From NCBI RefSeq assembly GCF_001598555.1, contig NZ_BCZE01000014.1, forward strand, positions 1 to 53,901: 53,901 nucleotides of DNA, given 5' to 3'. Below the pieces are notes generated by a model. It ran no database searches. It was not told the DNA's origin and saw only the letters and a program-made list of their open reading frames with translations. Below, one piece after another: positions 25,073 through 34,900 of this stretch. The stretch is from Novosphingobium rosa NBRC 15208. GTDB lineage: Bacteria > Pseudomonadota > Alphaproteobacteria > Sphingomonadales > Sphingomonadaceae. Made by a program: the position numbers and the translations under genes. The first letter of the stretch is position 1, and every line of letters begins with the position of its first letter.

Positions 25073-27015
25073 GCGCGGCGGCTCCGGTTGATCAGGTCGA
25101 GGCGGGCGGCGATGGTGGGGCTGGCGGCCAGGTCATCGAAAGGCGCGGGCAGGCGGCGGCGCCAGTTGGGATGCTCTGTGCTGGTGCCCGGCAGATTGGG
25201 TTGTTCCTGCAATCCAAGCACATCCTCCAGTGGAATGATGGCAAGTCCGGAGCCGGCCTTGCCGATATGCTCCAGCGCGGCATCGACCACAGGCGTGGTG
25301 ACCTCTGGTGCGGGGGGAGGCGGGATCTGCTCCATGGCGGACCAGAGGGCGGCGCGGTCGACCACCCTTTCGGTTTCGGCCATGGCCAGAGCGGGCGGGG
25401 TGCGGCGGCGCAGCGCCCGGTCCCAGGCCAGATCGCGCCCGTGCCACCAGCCCGCCACGGTGGGTGTATCATGCGTGCCGGTCATGGCCACGCTGAGGGG
25501 CGTGAAGCTGGCAGGCGGGCGGAAGTCGCCGTTTTTGTCACGCTCGAACCACAGCACGCGCATGCCGGCCATGCCTCTCTCCGTGATGGCCTGAGCGAAG
25601 CCGGAGGGATGCGTGCCAAGGTCTTCGGCGATGATGACGGCTCCGGCGCGATGAGCTTCCAGTGTGATGATCCGCAGCAAATCGGTGCGTGGATAGGAGA
25701 GATAGGCGCCCTGAGCCGCCGAAAAGCCCTCCGGCACCACCCAGAGTCTTTCCAGCCCGAAGGCATGATCGATCCGCAGGCCTCCGGCATGGGCCAGAGC
25801 CGCGCGCAGCATGGCGATGAAAGGGGCGAAGGCGGTGGCGCGCAGGCCCTGCGGCGAAAAACTGGTGAGGCCCCAGTTCTGCCCCAGCGGCCCCAATGGA
25901 TCAGGCGGAGCGCCGATGGTCAGGCCGCGCAGCATGGCGCTGCCCATGGACCACGCGTCGCTGCCGCCCGGATCGACGCCGACAGCCAGATCGGCGATCA
26001 GCCCGATGCCCATGCCCTGCGAGCGGGCGGCGTGTTGGGCTTGGGTCAGGGCCTGCTGCGCTTGTCGCTGAATAAAGAGATGGAGGCCGATCTCTTCGCT
26101 ATGGTTGGCGGCTGCCTTGCGGGCGGCCTCGCCATCGGGATCGTGGAAGGCTGCGGGCCATTGCTGCCATGGCAGGGCGGCGAACTGGCGCCGGAGGACG
26201 TTGAACAGTGCGTGACGATGCAGCGCGGGGCCTTGCTGCTGAGCCCATCCGGCCAGAGCGCTGCGCTCAGCTTCCGACAGTTGCGCATGCTCTGTCTGCA
26301 TCCGGGCGAATTGGCGGGGGACGGCGGTGGCCCAGTCGATCAGCCCGTCCGATGCTGTATCCGCAACCGGCGCGGCCAGCGCTCCATTAAGAAACAGGCG
26401 GCTCGAGGGGCTGTAAGGGCTGACGTGCAGGCCATCGCCGGGGAACAGCGCATGGACCGGGCTGATCGCCACCGCATCGGCGCCGTGCCGGGTCAGAGCC
26501 GCGATCAGCCCAGGGAGATCGTCCAGCGTGCCATAGGCGCTGCCTGCCGATGCCCGCAAAGACGGCACCTGCACCGCCACGCCCCAGCGCTTGTGGTCTG
26601 TCGCGGTCAGCGGGGGGCAGCGGGGCGGGGTTATGGCCAGCGTCAGCTGATGCCCGGCGATTGTAAGCTGGTGATAGCCGGGCTGGTGGAGGGCGGGCAG
26701 ACAGCCTTCTTTCACCGTCAGGCGGGAAAATTCGCCCTGTTCGGCCAGCAGATCAGCCTGGCGGGCTTCAGCGAGGGCCTGCGGCAGAGCAATCGGCTGG
26801 CCGATATCGCCGGTGATCAGACTCGGTGGCGCCAGATTCTGAGCGGCGATCTGCTGCAGGCTGTCGCGCTGCTGGGGCCCGGTGTGCGCTGGGTAACCCA
26901 GAGCGGCCAGCACGGCTATGAGCGTTTCGTCGCTCACGGTCTGGCCTTGCTGGCGGGCATCGCGCCAGTGCCGGGCCACGCCTGCGGCCTGCGCCAGATC
27001 GTCGAGCATGGTCAT
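25069..27015 (-). CDS. malQ: 4-alpha-glucanotransferase (amylomaltase)
   Basis: The 648-residue GH77 enzyme shows LRIDHAFGLERLWVVPEG with the nucleophile Asp, VIIAEDLGTHPSGF with the acid/base Glu, MRVLWFERDKNGDFRPP and ATHD-like GTHDTPTVAGWW with the third carboxylate. It disproportionates alpha-1,4-glucans and so can lengthen short maltodextrins left by TreY/TreZ. The start is ATG 27015 (MTMLDDLAQAAGVARHW), overlapping the treZ stop by four bases. The frame continues upstream to 27261 only as an Arg-rich shadow of treZ. It takes the middle position of the trehalose operon, where other bacteria often have a debranching enzyme gene nearby. Confidence 0.93.
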   Translation of the reverse strand: MTMLDDLAQAAGVARHWRDARQQGQTVSDETLIAVLAALGYPAHTGPQQRDSLQQIAAQNLAPPSLITGDIGQPIALPQALAEARQADLLAEQGEFSRLTVKEGCLPALHQPGYHQLTIAGHQLTLAITPPRCPPLTATDHKRWGVAVQVPSLRASAGSAYGTLDDLPGLIAALTRHGADAVAISPVHALFPGDGLHVSPYSPSSRLFLNGALAAPVADTASDGLIDWATAVPRQFARMQTEHAQLSEAERSALAGWAQQQGPALHRHALFNVLRRQFAALPWQQWPAAFHDPDGEAARKAAANHSEEIGLHLFIQRQAQQALTQAQHAARSQGMGIGLIADLAVGVDPGGSDAWSMGSAMLRGLTIGAPPDPLGPLGQNWGLTSFSPQGLRATAFAPFIAMLRAALAHAGGLRIDHAFGLERLWVVPEGFSAAQGAYLSYPRTDLLRIITLEAHRAGAVIIAEDLGTHPSGFAQAITERGMAGMRVLWFERDKNGDFRPPASFTPLSVAMTGTHDTPTVAGWWHGRDLAWDRALRRRTPPALAMAETERVVDRAALWSAMEQIPPPPAPEVTTPVVDAALEHIGKAGSGLAIIPLEDVLGLQEQPNLPGTSTEHPNWRRRLPAPFDDLAASPTIAARLDLINRSRRA

Positions 27016-28712
27016 GCCGGGGCCAGCCATGCGGCGAAGCGCAGGCCTTCGCGCCAGAGCAAATGGTCTTGCGCGACGGGCAGGGCGGGGTTGTCGCCCA
27101 GATCGAGGGCCAGTGTCAGCGCCGTGCCATCGCCCAGACGCCATGCGGCGCGCACGGCTCTTTCGCCTGTGGCTTGCGCGCCCAGGGCGGCGGCGCCTTT
27201 CAGCCGGGGGGCGATCTGCGCGGCGCGCAGGGCTAGCAGATCGCGGTAGAGGGCTTGCCATGCTTTGCCATCGGGGCCGGGGACGGGCATGGAGGCTTCG
27301 AAGGTGCTGAGCGCATTGGGATCGGGGATGCGGGCGCGGCTGGCCTCAGCGGAGAAGGCCGGGAAATGGGCGAATTCGCGGCGGCGGCCTTCTCGGACGA
27401 TGTCTGCGAGGTCATCGTGGAAGTCGGTGAAGAACAGGAAGGGGGAGCGCGATCCCCGCTCGTCGCCCATGAAGAACAGCGGGATCTGCGGGCAGAGCAG
27501 CAGCAGCGCGGTGGCGGCGCGCAGGCGCTCGTGATCGGTGAGCAGCGTCAGCCTTTCGCCCAGAGCGCGATTGCCGATCTGATCGTGGTTTTGCAGGAAG
27601 CTGACAAAGGCGCTGGGCGGCAAATCTCCGCTGGGCGTGCCACGCGTCTTGCCGTTCTGATGGGGGGAGGGCTCGCCCTGATAGATGAAGCCCTGCGAGA
27701 GGCAGCGGGCCAGTTTTTCTGCCGGTTTTTCCGCAAAATCTTGATAATAGCCTGCATGTTCTCCGGTCAGCAGGACATGCAGGACATTGTGAAAATCATC
27801 GTTCCACTGCGCCTCGTAAAGGCCCGGCGCCAGCAGCGCGGCATCATTATGCTCGTTTTCGAGGATCAGGTGGATGTGTCGGCCCGGCTGAACAGCGCTG
27901 CGGATTTCGCCAGCCAGCCTCTCCAGAAAAGCCCTGTTGCCGATGGCATGCACCGCATCGAAGCGCAGCCCGTCGAAGCGATAGGCCTCCAGCCATTGCA
28001 GCGCGTTTTCGAGGAAGAAAGCCGCCACCTCCGGCCTGTCCACCGCCACCGCGCCGCCCCATGGGGTCATGGTCTCGGCATGGAGGAATTCGGGCGCGTA
28101 GAGCGGGATATAATGCCCATCGGGCCCGAAGTGATTGTAGACCACATCGAGCAGCACCATCAGCCCCAGCCCATGCGCGGCATCGACCAACGCCTGAAGC
28201 TCTTGCGGGCTGCCCAGAGCCTCGGCGGGGGCGAAGGGCAGCACGCCATCATATCCCCAGTTGCGCGCACCCGAAACCGCCGCCACCGGCATCAGCTCGA
28301 TGGCGGTCACGCCCAGCGCGGCGAGGCGAGGCAGATCGCGCATGACGCCGGCAAAGCCCCCACACAGCCCGGGATGAATCTCCTGAATGACCGCCTCTTC
28401 CCATGGGCGGCCTTGCCATTGGGCCACTCGCCATGCGTGGTTGGCAAGATCGGTCACCACGCTCCAGCCATGAACGCCATCGCTTTGCGCGCGGGAGGCG
28501 GGATCAGGCACCAGCGTGCCGTCTGCCAGCTGAAAGCGATAGCGGGCGCCGGGCGTGGCTGGGGTGTCCAGCGTGAACCAGCCGTCGGCTTGTTTCTGCA
28601 TCGGCGCGGGCTCACTGCCCTCGATCACAAGGTGCAGCTGCGTCTGGTTGGGCGCCCAGAGCTGGAAGCGCACTGTGGTGTCGTTCAGGGCGAGTGGCCC
28701 CCAGCGCCGCAT
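27012..28712 (-). CDS. treZ: Malto-oligosyltrehalose trehalohydrolase
   Basis: TreZ hydrolyses the bond next to the terminal trehalosyl unit made by TreY and releases trehalose. The protein (566 residues) has an N-terminal beta-sandwich (VRFQLWAPNQTQLHLVIEG) and a GH13 catalytic domain: VIQEIHPGLCGGFAG, region I DVVYNHFGPDG, region II GLRFDAVHAIG with the nucleophile Asp, region III ILENEHNDA, region IV SFLQNHDQIGN. Two ATGs are possible. 28721 has GAAGGG directly against it, whereas 28712 sits nine bases from the same ribosome-binding site, so I prefer 28712. First gene of treZ-malQ-treY. Confidence 0.93.
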   Translation of the reverse strand: MRRWGPLALNDTTVRFQLWAPNQTQLHLVIEGSEPAPMQKQADGWFTLDTPATPGARYRFQLADGTLVPDPASRAQSDGVHGWSVVTDLANHAWRVAQWQGRPWEEAVIQEIHPGLCGGFAGVMRDLPRLAALGVTAIELMPVAAVSGARNWGYDGVLPFAPAEALGSPQELQALVDAAHGLGLMVLLDVVYNHFGPDGHYIPLYAPEFLHAETMTPWGGAVAVDRPEVAAFFLENALQWLEAYRFDGLRFDAVHAIGNRAFLERLAGEIRSAVQPGRHIHLILENEHNDAALLAPGLYEAQWNDDFHNVLHVLLTGEHAGYYQDFAEKPAEKLARCLSQGFIYQGEPSPHQNGKTRGTPSGDLPPSAFVSFLQNHDQIGNRALGERLTLLTDHERLRAATALLLLCPQIPLFFMGDERGSRSPFLFFTDFHDDLADIVREGRRREFAHFPAFSAEASRARIPDPNALSTFEASMPVPGPDGKAWQALYRDLLALRAAQIAPRLKGAAALGAQATGERAVRAAWRLGDGTALTLALDLGDNPALPVAQDHLLWREGLRFAAWLAPA

Positions 28713-28760
28713 CAGGCGCATCCCTTCAGGCCGAGCGGGCGTGGAGCAAAAAGTCTCAAA

Positions 28761-28806
28761 GGCGTTTCCTTCACGCTGGGATTATGGCCTGCGTGAAGGA
28801 AATGCC
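28761..28806 (-). terminator. Strong hairpin between the DUF2339 gene and treZ
   Basis: On the minus strand, GGCATTTCCTTCACGC (28806-28791) pairs with GCGTGAAGGAAACGCC (28776-28761) with one mismatch out of sixteen. A 14-base loop separates the arms and TTTGAGACTTTTT follows. It begins 48 bases after the DUF2339 stop. This is a good Rho-independent-like terminator and leaves about 40 bases for a treZ promoter. Confidence 0.75.
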
Positions 28807-28853
28807 GTGACGGCGGTTTGGATGCATCATGCTTGCCGCCAAGGATAAATTTC

Positions 28854-31814
28854 CTAGGCGGTGGGTTTGAGATAGCGGCTGTAGAGCCAGCCCACGCCGA
28901 TCAGGCTGAAGCCTAGCGCCAGGAACGACCCGATCCGCGCCAGCCCCTCCAGCCCCGAGGCATCGAGCAGAAATACCTTGCCCACCGCCGCCAGCATCAG
29001 CACCAGCGAGGCGATGCGCCAGTCGCGCGAGGCGCTGTCGGCGCGGCGGCGGATGCCCCAGACCAGATAGGCCACCGCCAGAGACAGCGCCGTCAGCGAC
29101 CAGAGAATGCTTTCGCCGGCGCCGATGGGCTGGGCGGCGGGCATGCTTCCGGCGAAAAGCTGGCGCAGCAGCGAGGCGGCGAGGAGCGGGATCAGCGCGA
29201 TGCGCGCCCATTCCACGGGCCTTGCGGTCAGGCGCTCCCATGCGGGCATGATCCGGCCCGGCAGCGCCAGAGCGAGGAAGATCAGGCCATAGGCGGGCAG
29301 CAGCAGATTGGCGACGGGCAGCGGGCCCACCGCTTGCTCGGCCCAGAGCGGATTATGCAGCGCCACGGTATAGAGCAGGGCATGGGCCAGCCCCGCGCCG
29401 ATCAGCGCCAGAGCCGCGACGGGGCGGCGGACAAAGCGCCACAGGGCGATGCCTCCGCCGATCAGCAGGGCTTGCCACAGGGTTCTTTCGGCCATGCCCA
29501 GCGCGATGAAGCCTTGAACATCCTTCAGCGCGAAGATTTGCTTGAACAGCACGTGCAGCGCCACCACCGCCAGCGCGCCGAGGGTTCCAGCCAGCGGCAG
29601 CCAGAGGTTTGCCGGCAGGCGCTGGCCGCGCTGACGCCAGAGGGCGAAGCCTGCCAGCAAGGCGGGCAGCAACAGCTGGCGCAGGGCCTCAAGCGGGGTG
29701 GGCAGGGTGCTGGCCAGCACGGGCTGGGCAGCCACCGAGAGCAGACCTGCCGTCAACCACAGGCCCAAAGGCTGTAGCGCCCAGAGTCCGCCGATGGCGC
29801 TGGTCATCAGCAGGGCGGGCAACAGATCGAAGGCTGAACGGCGGCGCATGATCTCGCTCAGGCCCAGCAGGGCCAACGCGCAAGCCGGGGCCAGCCATGG
29901 CGCGGGCAGCAACTGCGCCAGCGCGCCATAGGTCAGCAGCGCGGCGAGGCCTTGCAGCGCCATGCGCTCACGCGGAGCCATCAGCAGGCGAGCAAAGCCG
30001 ACGGCCGATGCCGCGACCAGCCCCCAGCGGATCAGCGACGCGCCGGGCAGGGCGAAGCCGCTGTCCTGCACCAGACGGCGGAACTCGGCACCGGGCGAGC
30101 CGGTGATGCTCAGCGCGATCAGGCTGCTGCCAAGCCCCAGCAGGGCGATATGCGACAGGCGGCGGTTGCGCGCCCGGCTGGCCAGCGCCAGCGTGGCGAA
30201 GGCCACCACCGCCAGCGGCGCGGGAGCGGCCCATGCGGGCAGCGCGATCATGGCGGCGAAGGCGATCAGCACGGCTGAGGCGCCGGCCTGCATGGCGAAG
30301 GGATCGCCTTCGGGCGCGCGGGCGCTCGCCCATGTCAGGGTGGCGCCCAGAGCTGGCAAGACGGCGAAGCACAGCGCCAGCAGCGCCGTATGGCCGGTTG
30401 AGGGATCGAAATGCCAGCAGGTGATCACGAAACCGGCCAAGGCGATGGCGGCCAGCGAGGCTGCCTCGGGCAAACCGGCGGCGCGGCGCAGATGGTGGAG
30501 CGCCGGGCCGCCATGGATCAGCGTGATCCCGGCCAGCACCACGATGAAGATATCCTTGTGAGGATCGGGCCAGATGGCCAGCAGGCTCAGCGCGGTAAGC
30601 AGCGGCAGGATCAGCAGCGGGCGCAGTGCGGGGACGCGGGTGGTCAGCCAGACGAAACCGGCGGAAAGCAGGCCATAGAGGCCCCAGGTCAGCGGCGCGA
30701 AATCGCCTGTCGCTACCAGCGCCGCCAGTTGCAGCGCGGCGACGGTGGCGGAAGCACCGCGCAGCAGGGTGGTGTGGCGCTCGGTGGTCGCGAGCACGGG
30801 CAGGCCGAGGCCCAGCAGCAGGATCAGCGCGCCGATGCAGAGGGCTGACAGCGTGTCCAACCCGCCCATGGCGATCATCAGCAGGCTCCAGCCCGCGCCG
30901 CCCACGAGCGCGCTGACGCCCAGCCAGACCCAGCGCTGGCGGCGCGAAAGCATTGTCAGCGCGGTGACGACCAGCGCGATATAGGCGGCCAGCATTGGCG
31001 GATTGTATGAATGGGATTGCACTAGCGCCGGGGCGGCAAGGCCTCCGACCAGCCCAAGCAGGGCGCTGGGCGCGCCGAAGCGCAAGGCCAGCGCCATCGC
31101 TCCGCCGGTGACGCAGGCCAAAGCGGCAAAGGCGGCGATGGGGCCGATCAGACCGTAGAGATTGGCGGCTGCCAGCGTGGCGGCATAGAGGCTGCCGATG
31201 CCCGCGCCCGACAGTGCTTGTGGGATGCGCGGGTCGGCCGCGAGCGCGGGTTTGCGGTGGGTGATCTCCGCGCCTGCGATCAGGGTGAAGCCGAAGATGG
31301 CGCCCATCACCACGCGCACCACGGGCGAGAGCAGCCCGGCGTCGATGGAATAACGCACCAGCAGAGCCGCGGCGATCAGCAGGGTGATGCCGCCGGCCCA
31401 GATCGGCAGCTTGCGGCCAAAGAGATCCTCGAAACCGGCGCTCTGGCGGCGGGGTTTGGCGGCGGCGGGCACAGCCTGCTGTGGAAGGGGCACCGGTTCG
31501 GCGGGCGGAGGCGTGGTGGCTTCCGGCGCCTCGACGATCTCGGCGGGGTGTTCGAGCGGTGTGGCTACAGGCTCCTCGACGACGGGGGCGAGGTGCGGTT
31601 CCTCAACTGCCTTTTCGGGCAGCGGGTCCGGCTTGGCCAGCCATGGAGTGATGGTGGGCTTGGCGACAGTTTTCGGCGTGGCGACGAGCTTCGGCGCAGC
31701 GGGCGTGAGGGCACCTTCCGCTTTCAGCGCTTTTTCAACCGCCGCAAGGCGTTTGCGCGTATCATGCAGCAGGCCGCCAAGAACGATCACGCCGATCAGC
31801 AGAAGGAAGGTCAT
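28854..31814 (-). CDS. Large polytopic DUF2339 membrane protein
   Basis: The 986-residue protein has one N-terminal helix (TFLLLIGVIVLGGLL), a short basic/coiled segment (HDTRKRLAAVEKALKAEG) and a Pro/Glu/Ala-rich linker to about residue 125. The motif FEDLFGRKLPIWAGGITLLIAAALLVRYSID follows, and then well over twenty predicted membrane helices to the C-terminus. That order is typical of DUF2339. No enzymatic motif is visible. The function of the family is not established; a role in envelope or polysaccharide handling is sometimes supposed. I chose ATG 31814 because GGAG lies six bases upstream; a GTG at 31826 would add four residues. It appears to be a single-gene transcript ended by the hairpin at 28761-28806. 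Confidence 0.85.
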   Translation of the reverse strand: MTFLLLIGVIVLGGLLHDTRKRLAAVEKALKAEGALTPAAPKLVATPKTVAKPTITPWLAKPDPLPEKAVEEPHLAPVVEEPVATPLEHPAEIVEAPEATTPPPAEPVPLPQQAVPAAAKPRRQSAGFEDLFGRKLPIWAGGITLLIAAALLVRYSIDAGLLSPVVRVVMGAIFGFTLIAGAEITHRKPALAADPRIPQALSGAGIGSLYAATLAAANLYGLIGPIAAFAALACVTGGAMALALRFGAPSALLGLVGGLAAPALVQSHSYNPPMLAAYIALVVTALTMLSRRQRWVWLGVSALVGGAGWSLLMIAMGGLDTLSALCIGALILLLGLGLPVLATTERHTTLLRGASATVAALQLAALVATGDFAPLTWGLYGLLSAGFVWLTTRVPALRPLLILPLLTALSLLAIWPDPHKDIFIVVLAGITLIHGGPALHHLRRAAGLPEAASLAAIALAGFVITCWHFDPSTGHTALLALCFAVLPALGATLTWASARAPEGDPFAMQAGASAVLIAFAAMIALPAWAAPAPLAVVAFATLALASRARNRRLSHIALLGLGSSLIALSITGSPGAEFRRLVQDSGFALPGASLIRWGLVAASAVGFARLLMAPRERMALQGLAALLTYGALAQLLPAPWLAPACALALLGLSEIMRRRSAFDLLPALLMTSAIGGLWALQPLGLWLTAGLLSVAAQPVLASTLPTPLEALRQLLLPALLAGFALWRQRGQRLPANLWLPLAGTLGALAVVALHVLFKQIFALKDVQGFIALGMAERTLWQALLIGGGIALWRFVRRPVAALALIGAGLAHALLYTVALHNPLWAEQAVGPLPVANLLLPAYGLIFLALALPGRIMPAWERLTARPVEWARIALIPLLAASLLRQLFAGSMPAAQPIGAGESILWSLTALSLAVAYLVWGIRRRADSASRDWRIASLVLMLAAVGKVFLLDASGLEGLARIGSFLALGFSLIGVGWLYSRYLKPTA

Positions 31815-31924
31815 GCCGGTCTCCACCAGAGTCGAGGCAGCAGGCTAACGTGAAATTGAGCGCCGTGCAATTTAAATTGCACGATGTATAATTCAAGTGA
31901 CGTTCACGCATCAACCTTGAGGAT

Positions 31925-31965
31925 CGGGCCGGGAGGCTGCCATGAAAAGGCGCTCACCCGGCCCG
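31925..31965 (-). terminator. Hairpin after the acyltransferase/synthetase fusion gene
   Basis: Nine-base perfect arms, CGGGCCGGG (31925-31933) and CCCGGCCCG (31957-31965), enclose a 23-base loop. The structure starts 11 bases beyond the stop codon of the fusion gene. No U-run follows the outer stem, so it may only stabilise the 3' end. Confidence 0.5.
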
Positions 31966-31976
31966 GATTTCAGGTT

Positions 31977-34900
31977 TTATGCAGGCTCGTCCTCGTTTTC
32001 CGGTTCATCCGAAGATGTGCTGGCGGCGCTGAGCGCCAACTCGCCCAGCGTGACGTAATCCACCTTGCCGGTGCCCAGCACGGGCAGCTCGCTCATCACG
32101 CGGATGTCGCGCGGGATCATCAGCTCGGTGGCGCCATGCAGGCGGCCCCATTGCTGGAGATCCCGCGCCTGCGCGTCCGGGCAGGTGGTGAACAGCACCA
32201 GCACCTCGCCCTTCTTGGGATCGGGGCGGGTCACCACGGCATGGGCAAAGCCGGGCCAGCACTGGGCGGCATAGCCTTCCACCGCAGGCAGGCTGACCAT
32301 CTCGCCACCGATCTTGGCGAAGCGCTTGGCGCGGCCCCGGATGGTGACGAAGCCGTCATCGTCCAGCGTGACGATGTCGCCCGTGTCGTGCCAGCCCTCG
32401 ACCGGCGGTTGCAGCACGCCCGGCGCGCTGGCGAGCATATAGCCCGCCATCACATTGGGCCCGCGAACGTAGAGCCGCGCGCCCTCGGCAATGCCGGGGA
32501 CGGGCTCCAGCCGGGCCTCAATGCCGGGCAGCAGGCGGCCCACGGTGCCCGCCTGGAAATGCATCGGCGTGTTGACCGCAATCACCGGCGCGCATTCGGT
32601 GGCGCCATAGCCCTCCATGATGCGCAGGCCGAATTTCTCGGCATAGGTCTTGCGGGTTTCGTCGCGCACTTTCTCGGCGCCTGCAAAGATGTAGCGCAGC
32701 GAATAGAAATCATAGCCATGCGCCATGCGGGCATAGCCCGAAAGGAAGGTGTCTGTGCCGAACATGATGGTGGCATTGGCATCATAGGCCAGCGCCGGCA
32801 CGATGCGGTAATGCAGCGGGCTGGGATACATCACCGTGCGGATGCCATTGAGCAGCGGCAGCAGCGTGCCCCCCGTCAGGCCGAAGGAATGGAAAACCGG
32901 CAGGGCGTTCAGCACCACATCGTTGGCGTTGAAATCCACCCGTGCGGCCAGCTGCGCCAGATTGGAGAGCAGGTTGCGGTGGCTGAGCACTACGCCCTTG
33001 GGCACACCCTCCGAGCCGGAGGTGAAGAGGATCACCGCCGAGGCGTCCGGGCTGATCGCCAGTCTTTCGTGGCGTTTCGCGCTACCTTTTACCGTCAGCA
33101 GAGCCCAGAGTTTTTCGAAGCTGCCGATGGTGGCGGCCAGATCCTCCAGATAGGTGATGCGCAGGCCGTCGGCTTCCAGAGAGGCCACGATGTCTGTCAG
33201 TTTGGCCTGATCGACAAAGGCGCGCGCCGTCACGATGCTGCGGATGCCCGCCGTGCTGCAGGCCGATCGCATATTGGCCAGACCCACGGTAAAGTTCAGC
33301 ATGGCAGGCACGCGACCGATGGCCTGCAAGGCAAAGAATCCTACCACCGCGCCATTCACATTGGGCAGCAGCACGCCGACAACCTCGCCCTGCGTGGTGG
33401 TGGTGGCAAGGCGCTTGCCCAGCAGGCGGGTGCCCACCAGCATGCGATCATAGGAGAGCGGCTCGCGCTTCACATCCTCCAGCACTTTCGCCGTGCCGCC
33501 GTGGATGGCGCGCGCCTCGCACAGGGCCGAGAACAGCGTGCGGTCGGTCTGCGAGGTGACGAAGATCATGCCGCTCATCTCGTCATAGAGGCGGCGTCCG
33601 GCGATGGCGCGGCGGGCGCGGGCGCTCATCTCGCCTTCGATGTGAAAGCGACGCGGGGGCAGCACGGTGATCGTCACCTTGGGGAACCAGCGCAGCCGCA
33701 GCTTGCCGCGCAGACGGCTGAAGGGCGTGTATTGCGGGCCATCAAGGCGGATCGGGATGATCGGGGCGTCGGCGCGGTCGGCCACCATGCCGGGGCCGTC
33801 GAACACCTTCATCAGCGCGCCGGTCACGGTGATGCGGCCTTCGGGGAAGATCACCAGCGTGTTGCCCTCGCGCACTGTCTTGACCATCGCCTTGGCGGCC
33901 ATGGGGTTGGTGGGATCGACCGGGAAGGCCTTGAAGAGCGCGAGGAAGGGCTTGATCCACCATGCCCTGGCGATGGCGGTGTGGACGGCGAATGTGGGCT
34001 TGCCGGGCAGGAAAGCGCCAAGCAGCACGCCATCGAGGAAGGAGAGGTGGTTGACCACCACCACGGCGCGCTGACCCTCGCGCGGCATATGGTCGAGGCC
34101 CTTGACCTCGACGCGGTAGAGGGCGCGCAGGATCAGGCGGATCACATCCTTGAACAGGGTTTCGGGCAGCAGCCAGATGCTCACCACCGCGACGATCAGC
34201 GTGGCAAAGCCCAGCACGCCCACCAGATCGGGCACATCCACCCCGGCGGCGAGCAGCGCCGTTACCACCAGCACGGCAGCCACGGTGATGGCGGCATTGA
34301 CGATGTTGTTGGCCGCGATCACCCGCGAACATTCACCCTCGGGGCTGTAGACCTGAATGATGGCATAGAGCGGCACGACAAACATGCCGCCGCAAAAGGC
34401 GATGACGGCCAGTGCGATGACAATCGCCGTCGAGCCGGGCGTGGCCATGAACTGGCTCAGCGAAGCATTGGTGACCTGAGGGGTGAAGCCGCGCGTCACC
34501 AGCCACAGGCCGATCATGCCCAGCGCCAGACCCAGCGCCGAGGCGGGCACATAACGCGCGGAAACCTCACCCTTTTGCAGCATGTTGACCGCCAGAGCGC
34601 CCGCCGCGACGGCCAGCGAGAAGACGATCAGGAAGGCCGTCGCCACCTCCTGCGTGGCGCCCAGCGTGTCCGAGACCAGCGGCGCGAATTCGGACACCAG
34701 CACCGCTCCCACCGCGAAGAACCAACTGGTGCCCAGAATGGCCAGCCACACGCCGCGGCCTTCATGCGCGATGGTCAGGATGTTCCAGGTGCCGCGGAAC
34801 ACGTTCCAGTCGATCCTGTCGCTGCGGCCCGAAGGCGGGGCGGAAGGGACGCCAAGGCTGACCACAAAACCCAGCGCGGCAAGGCCCATCAGCACCAGAC

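Noticed and set aside
27016..27261. Eighty-residue N-terminal extension of MalQ
   Set aside because: It overlaps treZ, is Arg/Pro-rich, and ATG 27015 has the ATGA overlap used throughout this operon.
25171..28796. Long plus-strand frames opposite malQ and treZ
   Set aside because: No recognisable domains; the opposite strand carries all GH77 and GH13 motifs in order.
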